NCBI RefSeq assembly: GCF_014805625.2
Contig: NW_023998423.1
Span: 3,587,722-3,651,721 of the forward strand
DNA from: Glossina fuscipes
Taxonomy: Eukaryota; Arthropoda; Insecta; Diptera; Glossinidae
Direction: 5' to 3'
DNA: 64,000 nt
In this document: positions 9,393 to 23,517 of the stretch, one piece after another
How the letters are laid out: each line of letters begins with the position of its first letter
Numbering within the stretch: position 1 is the first letter of the stretch
Notes under the pieces: model-generated
What the model saw: the letters and a program-made list of their open reading frames with translations, nothing else
Told to the model about the DNA's origin: nothing
Database searches by the model: none
Made by a program: the position numbers and the translations under genes

Positions 9393-12300
9393 TTTTGTCT
9401 ATATAACGCAGTCTATAATATATTGTTATGAAATACGCTTTTCTTATTTTCTTATTATTCACAATTTATTTTTTTTCTTGCAATACTTTCGACTGCTCAA
9501 CTCAAATATTCTTTCTCTGCCTTCCGTAAATATTCTATTAATATACATTTTTACAAGCATGTTATTATTACCTAAGGTCAAAGCTCGTTGTCCTTGGCCG
9601 GCAGCTGCAGAAATGATCAAAATACTTGCAAGCATACATTATGATAAAATCATTAGGTCAGGATCGGCTCGGGATATCTTCTGTACTGTACGCAGCCCGG
9701 GTATTCGACCTTACGATATCTCAAACGCTACCAGATTCATTTAATGCTTGTCCGAACATTGCGCGTATTTTCTACACAGACCTTCGCATTCTCAACTTAG
9801 CTCTATAGTAACACGACCCAAAGTATCTCACAGCTCAAGATTATTATAGTAAAGCAAAAGGGAGAATGCTACAAGATGATCTGCTGATCGTTTTCTGCTT
9901 AACCATGTCGCGGCAATCCAAGATATCTTGCAACGCTAAACTATTATAATGAACCTCGCTGTGGCATAAGTAATAACGTTATTTGCTGCCTTCTAACAAC
10001 AAGCAAGGCCTTCTTAAGAATATACTTTGGTTTTTCAATCGATCACTAGTCATAAAAGATAATCTATTTTCTTGTTTTCTTTTTTACGATTAGCGGTATT
10101 CAGCGGATTAGCGACATCAGGATTGTTAAAGCACTTAAGCCGTAAATAAAATAAATGCCTTCTGACTGGTGATTGGATGTCTCTATCATGCTGCTTGCCC
10201 AACTCTCCTAACGTAGATATCAAGTATTTCTCGGACCTCACATGGTATTACAGATAAGCTCGCCACAGTGTGGTCTTCCGTTCTTTTTGAACTAACAATA
10301 AAAGACGCATGTGAATCGATGATATATTGCATTCATTTCAAGTAAATGATTAGCAGTCACGGTCTGGAAATTAAGAGCCTCACATTGTTATAACAAAATT
10401 CAAGGAAACACAATCTCCATGAGCCCCTTGACAAATGCAGAAGGACCAAAAAAAGTTGTTACTTAAAAAGTTAGGCGAATACTTTATCCCATGAAACATC
10501 GATCAACTAAGCGAATAGCACTCTGTGTACATGTGTGCAAAGATGAACAATGAAAAGACAGTGAAGTGAAATAAATGATAATAATATTGATGTTGATTGC
10601 ACAGAATCTCCTTATCATCAAGAAGTCGATGCGGTCTAGTAAACGTTTTTAAATCGCCTTTCTACGCTCATTCGATTGTGATGAAATACACTTATAAGAA
10701 GTTAAATGCAAAGTTAACATTTGCTATATTCATTTTCAAAAATACCAATTTTATGCACACTACCAAAGAAAGAAGTTAGTTGTATTAGAGGTGTCCTGTC
10801 GTTTGCAACAGCAAGACATAAGCGTCACATATTCTACGTAACGCACTCAATCGTTGTCATCCTTTACGTTTGTTTGTCCGTCCATGCGGCTGCTTATCGG
10901 CCTATCAGCTTGCTATAAATCGAGAAAGATGAAATCTGTCGCGTATGGTTTTCCAAGTTACGGCTTCAGATAGAGCTTAAAAACGGATCTCATCGGCCTA
11001 CAATTGCGAACGGTCTAAGTAACATTAATTATCCATTAGACAAAGCTATTGGAAAATATTTATCAAGGGTGCAAGAATGCGAGTGAAGCACCCACCCACA
11101 AACACATTGCTCCATGAGAAGTGGTCGATGAAAGCCACTGCTGAATAAGTTCTAATTGACTATAATTAAGAGAATTATTTGCAATTTCTACGCACAACCT
11201 CGAGGGAGTACTTTAACTTTAACTGTCTCACTTGTTTTCATTCGTTTTCAATTATCTCGCGTTATATTAATGGATTACGATTTAAAATTTCCGACTTTTT
11301 AGAAAAGAAAATGTTTTTGATAAGTAAATTGTGCGTTTACTGGAAACGTACGAACTGTAAGAAAGTGAGGAAATGTGCGTACAGTGCCGGGCGCCCGCAT
11401 ATTAACGGCATCGAAATTGAAATTGATTTTAGTTTAATTAAATTCATTTGAAATGTGGGGTAGTGCGGCAAACGCATGCTATAGTGAAGCGAGTGAGGAG
11501 AATTATTTTTAAATTATTTGTTTGTTTATTTATTTATTTTTTTTTTGCACTTTTTTTGCATTCAGACGACTTTTCATTTAATCTATGAATTCATTCGTTT
11601 CATTCGTACAGAGTGTGCGAGTTAATTAAGCTTTAAATCTCTCATTAATAATAAGAAATAAAAAAAAAACAGTTATCTTATTTCTCTGGTTCAGAACGAA
11701 TCTTTTGGTGCCCAAGAGATGCTTCTTACTTCTTTTTTCACTTTAAGGCATTCATTTCATCAAATATAAAATGATAGCACGGTAAGTATGCTATCTCTGG
11801 TATGAACATGAATATAGTAAAATATGATGTTTCTGTAACCCGTGTTCTAATAGCTCTAAGCAATTCTGTGCGCTTGCCTTCAATAAACCTAACATACCCT
11901 CTGCGATATATGTATCAAAATTATAAAATCAATGAAAATTCATTGTAGCTTGAGTGATTGCAGTTTGATGGTAGCAAAATATAATTTTGAGTTTCTTTAT
12001 ATACCCTACACAGTTTATGTTGAAAGTACATTAAGATTCTGCTGATGTACGCAACGCTCAAAGAGGGCTTCACATAAATGCTTTCTTTTTCTTACAATGA
12101 GCATCTCACGTTCACTATCTGAATCTGTTTAGACGTGTTTATTGGTCTTTTCTCGCCATCTCTCCTATGTCTGTCCATGTGTCTCTGCTAGATTTAGGCG
12201 TGTTTACTGCGACAAAGAGAGCTGTATTTCGTATAAGGATCGCTATGAGAGGCACATCTTTATAGGACAATGAGATACGAAACTTTCATATTCCATAACG

Positions 12301-13735
12301 AAGATACTGTTTCTTCCATCCTCCCGTCAAGAAAGTTTCTTCTGATAGAACTTGGCCAATGCACGTTCAGCTATGAGCTTTTCAACCTGCTCCGCAAAAA
12401 TCTAAATGAAGTTTATAACCTAATCTCGCTATCGAATTCGGTTTCCCATTAGAGCTACTGTTGATGTCAGATTTAAGCTAATATTATCGAGCTACGCGCT
12501 GCCATTACATTTAATATTGTCGCTAAATTATAGCTAAGCCTTGGTATGCTAACAGCGACTACTTGTTCACGAGACGCATTCTTAATCGTTGTATGTCAGC
12601 TGCTGAGGGTGTGGTTGATCTACATGTTTATGTGATTTCTTTCTTGCTTATTTTTATATATACATGTTAATTACGTAGCTTTAGAATTTATTGTACTTCA
12701 ATTGCAATGAGGTTAACCACTTGGTCATAACACTTATGTAATTTAGCTGAATCTATTTACTGGGCTTGACATCTGTCTGTATAAGTGAATAAAGAAATGA
12801 AGTGCTGTAAGGTTTTGAATCGTCGGTGTTGCCTGACTCGTTTAAATTGTACTTTGTATAAAGCATCGAAACAACCGTTCTTAACGGTTCTTATAATTCC
12901 GAGTTGATCAACAAACAAAAATATAATTGACTTCGAAATATGTTGGCATGAAAATGTTTCGATTACGACGATGTTATTATTGGCAAACCAAAGACTGATT
13001 AACTCATAACGAAGAAATGAAGAAACAAATTAAAATACGAACATTTTCTTAAATTATATTTTAACGTAAACCGTCTTTTTATGATTTTTACGTTATATAA
13101 TCAACGCCTTTTTTAAATTCGCACTACAAAATTGCAGTTTTTAGGATGGTATGGGTTTTATTTAAAATTCTTCGCAGATCTATTTACAAGTTACTTAGAG
13201 GAGCTTACGCGCTTTTGACTTCTTTGCGTTCCACAAATATGCTGGCAAGCAAGTTATCATTATCTGAACATCGTGACAAGTTTAATCCGTTTTTCCGCTA
13301 AATTTCTGCCAATTGTTGTTAATGTTTCCGCCAATCGCCAGCTGCATGACGCAGCTAACGCGCCATCAATGTGCACTTGGCTTCCCCCGTTCTTTAGAAT
13401 TTTGTTTCTTGGAAAATCGACTAGTTTTCATGAAAACTCACATCATGAAATCTGACACTTTCATAACCATATCAATTTATTTGCATTTTGGCCGTATTTA
13501 TAAGGTAGAGTTCTTAGTAAGAGCGCTCGTTGTTGAGTTTTCAAAAATCACAAAAATGTAATGGGAAAAAAACGTTATGTGTCATAATAAAAATGTGAAA
13601 GTGACTTTAATGCGCGTTGGACATAGTTACATATCGACGAACAAATGATAACTAAATTGATTTTTTTCTTTTGAAAACCATCAGGGTAGGAAAAATTTTC
13701 TAACATATAAAGGGAAGAATTAAATGATGTACCCC
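9393..13735. other. Intergenic stretch upstream of pain, no gene seen
   Basis: AT-rich with only short unsupported open frames. It holds DINE-1-like debris at about 10840-11000 (a TTGTCCGTCCATGCGGCTGC block) and a likely element tail near 12790-12845 (degenerate GTCGG...CCTGAC hairpin followed by CGTTT). The pain promoter should be near 9393-9500, but I cannot point to a core element with confidence. Confidence 0.5.
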
Positions 13736-13739
13736 AATC

Positions 13740-14240
13740 ATAAGGGGTAGGGTGCCTGCCTCAGCGCACTTCGATTGAAAAATATTGAAAAGTAAAGTCG
13801 GAGGAGACGACCGTTATCAAAGGACCGTGGCCTGAAAAGGCTAGGAAGCACAAACGCGAGCCCAAACGACTATGATGGCTCCAGAATCTTATCAATAGGC
13901 GGCTATATTTCGCACAGAAAAAACACAAAAGCCACTGGAAGCGGAGTGCACGGCAACTGCAGGCTAAAAGCTTTAAGTACTCTTCCGACATGGCAACAAC
14001 ATATTGGAAGTACGAAGGAGCGATATATGTCTCCTGACTGGCTTCTAGACCGGTCATAACACCCTCAGGTATCATCTGAAAGTGTAGGCAGTTCGGATAC
14101 CGAAAAAAGTGTCCCATTTTATGCCGTGCGAATAAGCACTCTTCTGCAGAATCGCACCTGGAGTTTGGTGAACACAACACGGCGCTCCGAACCTAAGAAA
14201 GTGGCAGGATTCACAATAATCGTTAAGCTGGAGGATTAGG
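13740..14240 (+). pseudogene. Non-LTR retrotransposon fossil (3' coding end, RNase H/zinc-knuckle region)
   Basis: In plus-strand frames around 14010-14090 the translation reads RRSDICLLTG, then TGHNTLRYHLK, which matches the signature between RNase H and the C-terminal Cys-rich motif of R1/LOA/I-type elements (LLTGHxxLxxHL). In-frame stops split it. The region is also less AT-rich than its surroundings. Similarity is by eye; the clade is not resolved. A 139-residue open frame on the opposite strand (13761-14180) is judged to be a shadow. Confidence 0.5.
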
Positions 14241-14244
14241 AGCA

Positions 14245-17200
14245 AGGGTAACTAGCGAACATCGTTTTTAGTTCGCAGTACGGATTGCCCATTACAATTA
14301 CAATAAAAATTAAGGTCAAGTTTATCTCATAAAAAATTAAATTTTCATAACTGAAGAAAAAGGCGAATATTACCCCTTTCTTGCTAATCGTGATTGAACG
14401 TTTGATTAGAAAAGTATCTGTTCGTTCAGTTGCACTTTTGTAACGTAATTAAGATTTCAACAGACGTCTCTGTGGGACGCTCACATAAGAACAATTAACT
14501 GTCCGGTGCTACGATATCACACGTTATCCTTTGCCCGTCCACGGCTTCATTAGTGCACACCATACCCCGAGGATACAGAACAGTAATATAATACAACTCT
14601 GCCAGCACGTCATATCTCGTCACATGGTCAGGGCGAGAACTACGTAAAACTTATATTCTTCTAGACGTCAAAAATTTGGCGATTCTGAAAGCCCAGGACT
14701 AAATTCTACCTTGCTTATCTAGCGAAATTGAATACAAGCGAATTTCAAATGTCAAGGTCGCACAAAAGACATTGGAAGTAGGAATTATATGTGGCATCTG
14801 TGGCACACCAAACTCTCAAGTAAGGCAATTGTCCTAGACTTTCCAATCACCGCGGAAAAGGTATCGTCCCATCAGGCGCCACGTTGTGTTACTTTCAAAT
14901 TCGGACGATTACATTGTAACGGAACTATAGAGTTGATGCCTTTCGATCAATCTATTCGGCTTTTTTATGCTTTTCCGCCATTGGAAACTGATTTGAATAA
15001 AAGAGAAGAGACATAGGCGCACAGACAAGCTAATAAGTTCCATGACGCATATCACGAATGTATAATCAAAGAGATTGCGATATGCCCTCATTGCTAGCAT
15101 TTGAAGAAACGGGTGGTAACTCGCGGGGGGTAAGAAGCGACTTTCTCGTGAACGTTTAAACAGTGGCGTAAATGCTTGAAGCAATTTAAAGTACGCTTTT
15201 AATTGGAGGATTACGCTTAAAAGAGTGAGAGAAGAGTTGCAACTTGTTTGATTGTCAAGCTTAAGCTTTAAAAAAAAATCCTAAGGGAATGGCAAAGTGA
15301 TCGTTTAACATTATTTCACTTGAACTGTTTATTATATTTTACGCATAAATTCTTGTGTTTACATAAATGGTGTGCACGTAAACCTAAAGAATGGTAGCGA
15401 TGTATGTACGCAAAACGATTGCTTATAAAGATAGCAAAACTAATTAATTATTGTGTGGCATATATAAGGAAGAGGTGTATAACATTTTAAACAATATTAA
15501 CGTGATTTCCGCTCTTACGATATTGTTAGGCAATCTTCCAAACAAAGTTACTTTCTTACATAGTAAGTATTAGGCACGTAGAACTAACTAATTATGTTAA
15601 CAGTTGAGAATTCGAAGAAATTATTCTACAAAATTTAAATTTACTTTATTTCTTCTAATTATCACATTAAACGGTTAACTTTTCAAATCATTTTATTGTT
15701 GAATCACTTTAACTATTGTTTGTTAACGTTTTAACTAACATATCCATTACTTTTATTTTATGTTCATCATCATCCTGATGAGTTAGTTCTTTTAACTTCT
15801 GTTCATTTGCAAGTCATTTCTACGTTATGCTTAATATGCTTCTTAGACTCAAGGGTCATCGTAATCATGACTAGCTGTGTTAGTTACAGGTTGAAATGTT
15901 TACTTGGGCTTAAAATGTACGGTTACTTTTATACATGATATGTCATGATGATGTCCGAACAAAGATCTGCGGTTTCATTATTTACTCTTTAAATTTATTA
16001 GAAATTACATAATTAAATAAAAGTAGAAAAAATTCTGTAGCTGCTCATGTATGTATGTGTACAGCCACAGTACACATGAGTAGCCTTCACCGTGAGAACA
16101 AACAAGCAAAACAATTTATTAAGAGAAATATTTATTTGCTGCAGAAAATTCAATAAATAGAACAGTTCATCACCTGAGTGGAAGACACTAAATGCTAGTT
16201 ATTGGAACAATTGTAGTAATGCACATGGAACCTGGTTTCCTTAAACTACTATTATGAGGATCAAAATCCTTCCCCATTTTGGTTCCACACGTAGATCTAA
16301 ATTATTCTTAAGTTAAGTTATTCTTCGTACTTTAGGCTTAACATAAATTTAACAAATTCCAGTAGCGAAAGCCAGGGATGATTCATCAGAATTGAAGACA
16401 ATCGACAAGGCCAACTAGATGGTAGAGGTATTAACGACGAAATTAAAATCCTTTCGTGGCCTTTCTTACGTTGACAACCGCCGCGTTAACTTGCTTCCAC
16501 GGATTCTGTGGTAAAATAAAAGGATTTTGGTTTCCGTTCGTAGTCGAAGTGCTAAACCGTTCCGTTTATAAAGAATATCTGTCGGTGGTTTGTGACCTAG
16601 ATATATACGGTAACTAAATGAAGCCAGATATCGACCTAATATAAAGGGTTTAGAGCATAAGGCGTAGAATTAAATGCAAAATAAATAAGTAAATGAAATA
16701 AAATGATTGGAAAAAAGAGTTCCTTAAATGGAAAATTATTCGTCAGTTGCCGCTTTTCCCTTCTGCTGCTTGAACCGGTACATGCAATGACGGATAGTGA
16801 TAAGACCTGAATGATGAGACAGTCTTTGCATTCTCTGCTTAGGTCGTATGTAAAAGGACAACTTGGTATCGTTCCTCGAGATTTTTCTCGTCCAAGGTTT
16901 GTGAGCTTTGGTGACCTGCATAGAGCCCTTAACTATCACAATTGAATATTTCGATTACTCTCTATGTAACAGCTTGTCCTGAGAAGTTGTGAGTGGTGTA
17001 GCGTATTTAAGAATCGGCCGTGATCCACTATAATGTTTTTTATCACTCAGTAAATCGTGATTTTGTAAATGCATAAAATTGTGATTGTTAACAGAGACAT
17101 AAACCAGACGACTACGGGTTGTTTTCACTTCAATGATAAATTGAACGGCTTCGTTATATGTCTTAAAGAATACCCGGAATGGAATATGAGGTTGAAAGTT

Positions 17201-17990
17201 GATGCAGCATTTTATAAAGAAAATTATCTCAAAAGGCTTACCACATCTAGTGGACGTGTGAAATGGGATTCCGTATAATATATATAAAGAGAATAAAGAA
17301 GATGCTCTTAATTAAATTCACAATAAATGTCAGTTTGAATATTTCGGCGGACTTTTCCAGCGTGCGTAACTCGTGACACACAAAAGAATCAAAACTAAAG
17401 AATAACTCATATAAACGTTTCGACTGTCTTCTTGTACTATTTCTCTGTACCTCTGGGTTTGGGGTTTTTCCCATGATATGACTTTTCTTACTTCAATTAA
17501 CCAAACGTTTAAAAATTTTCCTCTGTATATTTTGAACCATAGTTTAAAGTAAAAATTAAAATTTTGTTTTTTTGTAAATTTACGTCTTTTTGTCACTATA
17601 AAGTGCACGATATTTATGTAACCATGGCTGTACGGATATGTACATGCGTACATAAATACCTTCGTTGTTTAACTTCGGAAGAATTGAAAAATACTACGCA
17701 AACACTTTCGAGATCATATGAAAAAGCTGATATACCTGCTTAAGTTATTTGGTGCAAAGATAAAATTATTTTACATCTCCTTCGTCTTGTTTGCCACACA
17801 TAGTTGACCACAAAAAAAAAAAAGAATAAATAAAAAAGATTTCCATTGTCACCTCAGGCAAAACCTCCATAACCATCATAGGGGATGCGTTGGACTCAAT
17901 TAGTTTAAACAAGATGCTATATAAAGTAAAGCATATAATTTGATCAGAATAAATAATTAGCCATGTCTGTCTATCCATCCGTTGAAATCA
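14245..17990. other. Intergenic stretch, no gene recognised
   Basis: Short open frames such as 14789-15016 (+), 16736-16939 (-) and 17069-17278 (+) show no recognisable domain and no splice partners. 14500-15150 is less AT-rich than its neighbours and may be older transposon sequence. Degenerate CTGTCTATCC at 17966-17975 belongs with the DINE-like debris. Confidence 0.45.
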
Positions 17991-18059
17991 AGCTAGAATT
18001 ATCGATATTGTTTGTAGGAAAACAAAATTGGTTTTAATTCTTTTTCTCCACTCCGCCAC

Positions 18060-18260
18060 TTATAATACGTAGTGTATTTACTTGGTACACCGGGAAGTCC
18101 ACAAGTCGAGAAAGGTAGGTTTGTGTCGATGTATGTAGCACATGAACAGAAAAATAGACCTCCCTTTTGCTGTACCGATCGGTTAGGAATCATTTTCTCC
18201 CTTGATTTGAGCTTTTGTGCCCAACGTCGGCCCATAAATTTCCATGTTCAACTTAAGAGA
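18060..18260 (+). mobile_element. DINE-1-like fragment (5' part)
   Basis: GGTTTGTGTCGATGTATGTA (about 18117-18136), a TAGACC...CTTTTGCTGTACCGATCGG segment and an AATCATTTTCTC segment occur in the same order as the 5' halves of the copies at 20.5 and 60.7 kb. The CTGTC core is missing. Confidence 0.45.
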
Positions 18261-18299
18261 TGTCATCTTGAAATATTTTAAAGGTAATTCCATACTATC

Positions 18300-20525
18300 C
18301 CAAATCCTTCAAAAACTTAATGTACTCTTGCGCCTTGTACAAGTGGTATAGGGTGTAACGACGAAAAAAAACAGAAATTGCAAGCGAAGATCGCGTTGTT
18401 ATCGTCAAGTTCCTGGTGCTCATGTATGTAAGTAAAGCAAAACTTCACAGCCGAAGGATTCTGCCTGCACTTATCTAATCCAGAAAATGTCTGAACATTT
18501 CAAATAAACGTTAACAGCGATGATCGTAATTTATTATTTAATTTAATTGAATTTTGTGATAACAAAATTTTGTGGTTTATATGCGTTCTCTCTTGCTTCT
18601 GTTATTATGGGAAAGATGGACTAAGTTATAAACTAGATTTGTTGGTTATTTGTAATGCCGCGAACTATTATGTACGAGTGCATAAATATAATGGTGATCG
18701 CCGCGAAGTGTGTCTCATTTGCATTAGACGTCTTCGACGCATATTTTATGAGTAACTAATTGTATTACATCGAGCGGACGGAGGAACGTATGTGCGAGGC
18801 GTATTTGCCTGTAATTTTTTAATTTGTTCTAAATTAAATCTATGCATTTATTTACATTTACTAAGAAGATTTGCCTTAAGCGTATAGAAGTTTTCAATAA
18901 GGTTTTCCCATCTAATGTAAAGACCATCATGTACTGTTAATTATAATAATGTGCATATGCAAGTTGCCTCTTTAAAGTGAGGGTAGACGAAGGCAAAAAT
19001 TAATTTCCACTTAAAGCTGAGACATCTGTTCGTCTGCGCTCTTAAGATAAACCTCCACTCATGAAACAAAGTGTTGATCTTTTGTAAGCAAACTTATATA
19101 AGTTTTTTATAAAAAAAAAAAAAAAAATTAAAAATCAATAATGTTTCAAAATTACAATTTTTTTTTATTAACTTGATGTCAGGCATTGTTGAACATCTTA
19201 CTATTAAACGTATTAATGGACTTTTTTTCGGAAGAGTTTTGGAATCGAAAAAAAAATGTATTTTTTCTCTCATCTTAACAAAAATGTTTAATAGGTTATG
19301 TAGGCAAGGCATTTAGCAAAATAGCTCTTATTGTTCATTTTATTTTAACAACACTATAAGCATACACATACATACATATACATGTAAACTTATATTCAAC
19401 TAAAAATATGGAAATAATTGAGCACTTCCTTCAAAAGTGTGTTAATTCGTATGAATTATACGCTTGAAGTGATGAAGAGAACTGGTTTTATTTTCCAGAA
19501 GAGTCCGGTATTGGAAAAATGAAAAGACTGCGAAATTCATGGCCTTTTTTTTTTGTTAAAAGCACTCAGAATGCAGTAAAAAAAAAAAATACTATCAGTA
19601 GTTATTAATAAACAAGTTTTAAAGGTAAAGCCAATTACTTACTATATAAGTTGAAAAGAAAAGAAAAACTTTATTAAACAAATAAAAAAACATGACATAT
19701 CTATTTCGTCTATTTTAAGTTTTAAGCTTACTTTCTCGTTGTATGAACAAACTTCTTTCTAGTGGTTTATGACGCGAATGAACTTTAAAAAAAAAAAAAA
19801 AGGAAAAATTCGATGATTATTATTTAATTTTAATGCTTATTCGGGCGAATTCGTGTAAAAAAGCAAATGTTTACGTTAGTTGATCATTTGCACAATAACA
19901 GCAACAACAAAATAATATTACCACCAATAAATACTTAAAAAATGTTGAATACGATACGCAAATGCAATAAATAAAACTCGACATAAACATTTTCATTTCA
20001 ATGCGCTTACATACATACATACATACATATGTATGCAAGACTCTAGGAATTTAATTGAAACACCGAATGCCACTATTGGCCAAACATAGGCACAAGAAAG
20101 GTAAATATTTGAAAAAAAATTAAAAGTCAAACGAGTTGAAATGAGACGAGCAAGGATTAATTGTCCTACACTTTTCCAAAAGCAAGACATTTCAGCCCAG
20201 TATTTGGAAAGTTACCATCCGCAGTTTTCAAGTTCAATCAAAAGGTATTCTAAATTGACTAGCATAGCATTAGGTGGATCTATCTCAAGTCATCCTAGGT
20301 ATTGCATACATACTTAATATATTCTGTGCGAGGCATGTGAGATGCAGGGAGTATAAGATTTGAACTTTCCATCAAAATTGTCCTTTATGCTGACCTGCTT
20401 TCTGCGACCAGATCGCAAGATTTGGCTTCTGTAGTGGCTTGAATTGAGAAAATGAAAAACTGATTTTTTTCGTATTATTATTGACATTTTGAGGATACAA
20501 GCCGAAACTGTACATACATTTGAAT
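18300..20525. other. Intergenic stretch, no gene seen
   Basis: AT-rich with A/T homopolymers (around 19110, 19570 and 19788) and a CATA microsatellite at about 20009-20030. No coding frame is supported. Confidence 0.5.
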
Positions 20526-20529
20526 CGTG

Positions 20530-20895
20530 TGTTACAAGGGTATACTAAATTTATGCGCATGTATGCAACACCCAGAAGGACTTTTATTATACTAAACGAT
20601 TCAGACTTCCTTTCTTTTATGGGTTAAGTTTGTCTGTCCGTCTGGGTGCCTTGTTTTCTTGTATTCAATTAATAGGTTGCAATTTTCAAGATATTTTAAC
20701 GAAATTCGATACACATTGGCCCAAGAATGAACGCTACTGAAAATGATTCGGATTGGACCACCTTTTCGACCATTTCCCACATAAAGCTTTACTTTGAAAA
20801 GTCGTTGGATAATAACAACTGCATTAAACGAATTGGTGTAGGGTATTTATTAGTGAGACACATTTCATTATAGTTCTACTTAAGATCTTAAAATA
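20530..20895 (+). mobile_element. DINE-1-like copy
   Basis: Begins at ACAAGGGTATACTAAATT and continues with GCATGTATGCAACACCCAGA, a GTCTGTCCGTCTG core (about 20630-20642), the TATTCAATTAATAGGTTGCA block, GATATTTTAACGAAATTCGA, TTCGGATTGGACCACCTTTT and GTGTAGGGTATTTATTAG. This is one of the better-preserved copies in the window. Confidence 0.65.
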
Positions 20896-20904
20896 TTAGT
20901 GCTT

Positions 20905-22730
20905 ACGGTAGTAGCTGCAGTAGTCCTTCTAAAGGAATTTTCTGTTCGAAAATCAGAAAAGTAGAACGACTCCCTTGGAATAACCAAACAATCATAGGCA
21001 AGTAAAGCGAAATACTTAACTATGATTTTTACTATACTTATTCTCTCTCATTCTTTTTAATTTTGGAAAAAATTATCATACACATACCTCATAAACAAGG
21101 CGATGGCTCTTCTCCTTTTTCCCACAATTTATTATATTGAAATTTATTCCCTGCTTTTAAATAATTTGTGCCGTTTTTTAAATTTTCTTCCCCACCTCTG
21201 GCCCGTACAAACAGCGCTACGAAATTTCTGTATACTATGGCTCTTTCTTTATGTACTTGTTGTACCAGCAATATAAACACAATCTTTACACTTTATGAAC
21301 TCACACATATCGACCTTAAGTGTATAAACAAATAAAATTAATTATAGATTTAAAAAAAAAAAAAAATTTGGTAAAATGTTTTATGAATATGATAAACAAA
21401 CGAAGAAAAGTGGATATAGTATCATAGAAAGATATTCTGTGCAAGTGTCGCTCAGTTCGAACCAATTAATTATAAAATAAGTCTTTATTCGCTACAACAC
21501 CTGTGTCATAAAGAATGCTACTGACAATGGTCTGGAAAAGTCATTATATGGAAGTAATTTTCTAGTCTTAATATGTTTTGACAAAAATCCTTAAAAGATA
21601 GCATCTTTGCATACTGAACGCATATGGAGAATTGAGATGCGATGGGATGGCGATACATCCTCCTATACAAATATTTTTGAGAAAAATAAGTCTTTATGTG
21701 CTAGGCCCCTAAGTCATATCATTTTAGAAGGAAGATTAATATGGAAAAGTATTTTGTTATCAAAAATTGACTGTGATATATCTAATGGTCGGACCCGTCC
21801 ACACCTAAGGATTTTACACGAAAACCAAGCGTTTACTTAGGAACAGTGAATAACTTTTATTATATTGTTACGAAAATTCCAAAACTAATTAGTTTCAGCT
21901 AAGTAATTTTCCCTAATAATAAATTCCATTGAAGAAGGCAAAACCAAATGCACATACGTAGGCGCTGCATGCAGCCGCAGGCCGATGAAAACGATTGGCA
22001 GGAAAAACAGACAGGGATTAAGTATGAAAACTATGAACTTGGGTAAAAATGCACATAATTAGAATATTTGTGGAAGGGAGGGTTAGTCGGGCAAGAACAT
22101 AGAAGCTGAGTGTGCGGGCAAAACAAATTGTGAGTAATCCTACATTCAAGGAACATAATTGTATATAAATGATCCTACTATTAAAAAATATAATTGTAAA
22201 TAACAGAACTTTAAAGTGTATTTCTCTTGAACAAAATATACCCGGCCTAGTGATACGGACTGCGAAAAGCGAATTTCGTAACAATATTATTACGAAAATA
22301 CTTAATGGTCGGACTTATCTTCTTCTGCTATTAGCTTCTACTTTAGCGTTATCTTCCAACTCTTGAAAGGACCTAACATCTCCTTTTATTTGGAAGGCGT
22401 GCTATTTACGCACATTACTAATAAATATTTACGATATGTTAAATGTTGTTTCATCTGTAGTAGGTTTCCATCGATTACCTTATGCTGGCTCGGTTTCCGA
22501 AGCTGATCAACCTGCTATGATTGCCCGGTGCTCTTGGATGTCCTTTCTTTGAGAATCGTCTTCTTTCAGTTTTTTTAATTCACTTTCCGACTCGATATAA
22601 GCCATCGAGAGTTTCGCAGTCCGTGTTATTGCTCAGTAACCGGGCAAGGCAAGAATAAATTTCCCCCTTTGTGAGTCTCTGGCATAGAGCCAAAAGTCAC
22701 ATTAGCCACTTTTCAGTAGCTACACTAATT
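20905..22730. other. Intergenic stretch, no gene seen
   Basis: No supported coding region. Two places share TAATGGTCGGAC together with TTACGAAAAT nearby (about 21784-21875 and 22280-22315), suggesting a small unnamed repeat. Confidence 0.45.
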
Positions 22731-22734
22731 TCAG

Positions 22735-23170
22735 AGATCATTTCAACTTGAGGACAGATGGACCGAAAGATATAGCTTCTATACTTTCAAGTTTCGTATA
22801 ATTGGTAAATTAAACTATATGTGTTCGCTTTTATGCGCGTTAATCTGAACCCGAGCATAGGTGGACTGACAGCTGGCCAATGGCACAATAGCTGGCCTCT
22901 CTTAAGCGCATTCATTTGAGAGTTAATTTCAACGTAAGCACAGATGGACTGACAAATTTCAACGTTGATGAACTTCTGGCCAGCAATTGAAAGACACATC
23001 GGCCAATTTCTGTTAGGTGTCCTATTATGAGACTTAATTTTAATCTAAGCACGGATCGGCTGACAAAGCCTCCAAATAGGAACAAATTTCAATGTTTGCG
23101 AACTTCTGGCCAGCAATTGAAAGAAAGGTCGGTCAGGTTCTACACTCTTATAAAAATTAACATGAAGTCG
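22735..23170. repeat. Degenerate tandem array, three to four units of about 90-125 bp
   Basis: Each unit has GAGTTAATTT/CTTAATTTTAAT, then GTAAGCAC-GAT-GACTGACA, then (in two units) GAACTTCTGGCCAGCAATTG with AAAG after it (about 22969-22988 and 23100-23119), then GGTC/GGCC and a T-rich end. The two best units run about 22921-23031 and 23032-23154; a shorter unit precedes them at about 22836-22920. Confidence 0.6.
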
Positions 23171-23517
23171 AATGGATTGGCAAGTGATATTATTAAAAAC
23201 TGTTAACTCAAAATTTTACGTCGGAGATGTTAATGTCTATATCTATTGATATGCTTTATAAACGGCATAGCAAGCTCGATATATCTCCGCAACCTGTTTC
23301 CCTCACAAACATCCAACAGACTTTGCTTGTAAAGATAGTTCAGAAATTGTATTACTTTTCTGCTCTAATGATTCATTGTTTTTGTTCACAGACACATTGA
23401 AAGCATTAAACAGCACCCAATAGGAGATCAATTTGTTTAAAGCTTTATTTATTTGCTTTATATTTGCATGTGTTCGAGCTAAAGTGTCGGTTAGCTTTGC
23501 TTAATTTTTTTTCTTTT

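Noticed and set aside
13761..14180. 139-residue open frame on the minus strand
   Set aside because: The plus strand of the same segment carries the retrotransposon-like TGHNTLRYHL signature, so the minus frame is a shadow.
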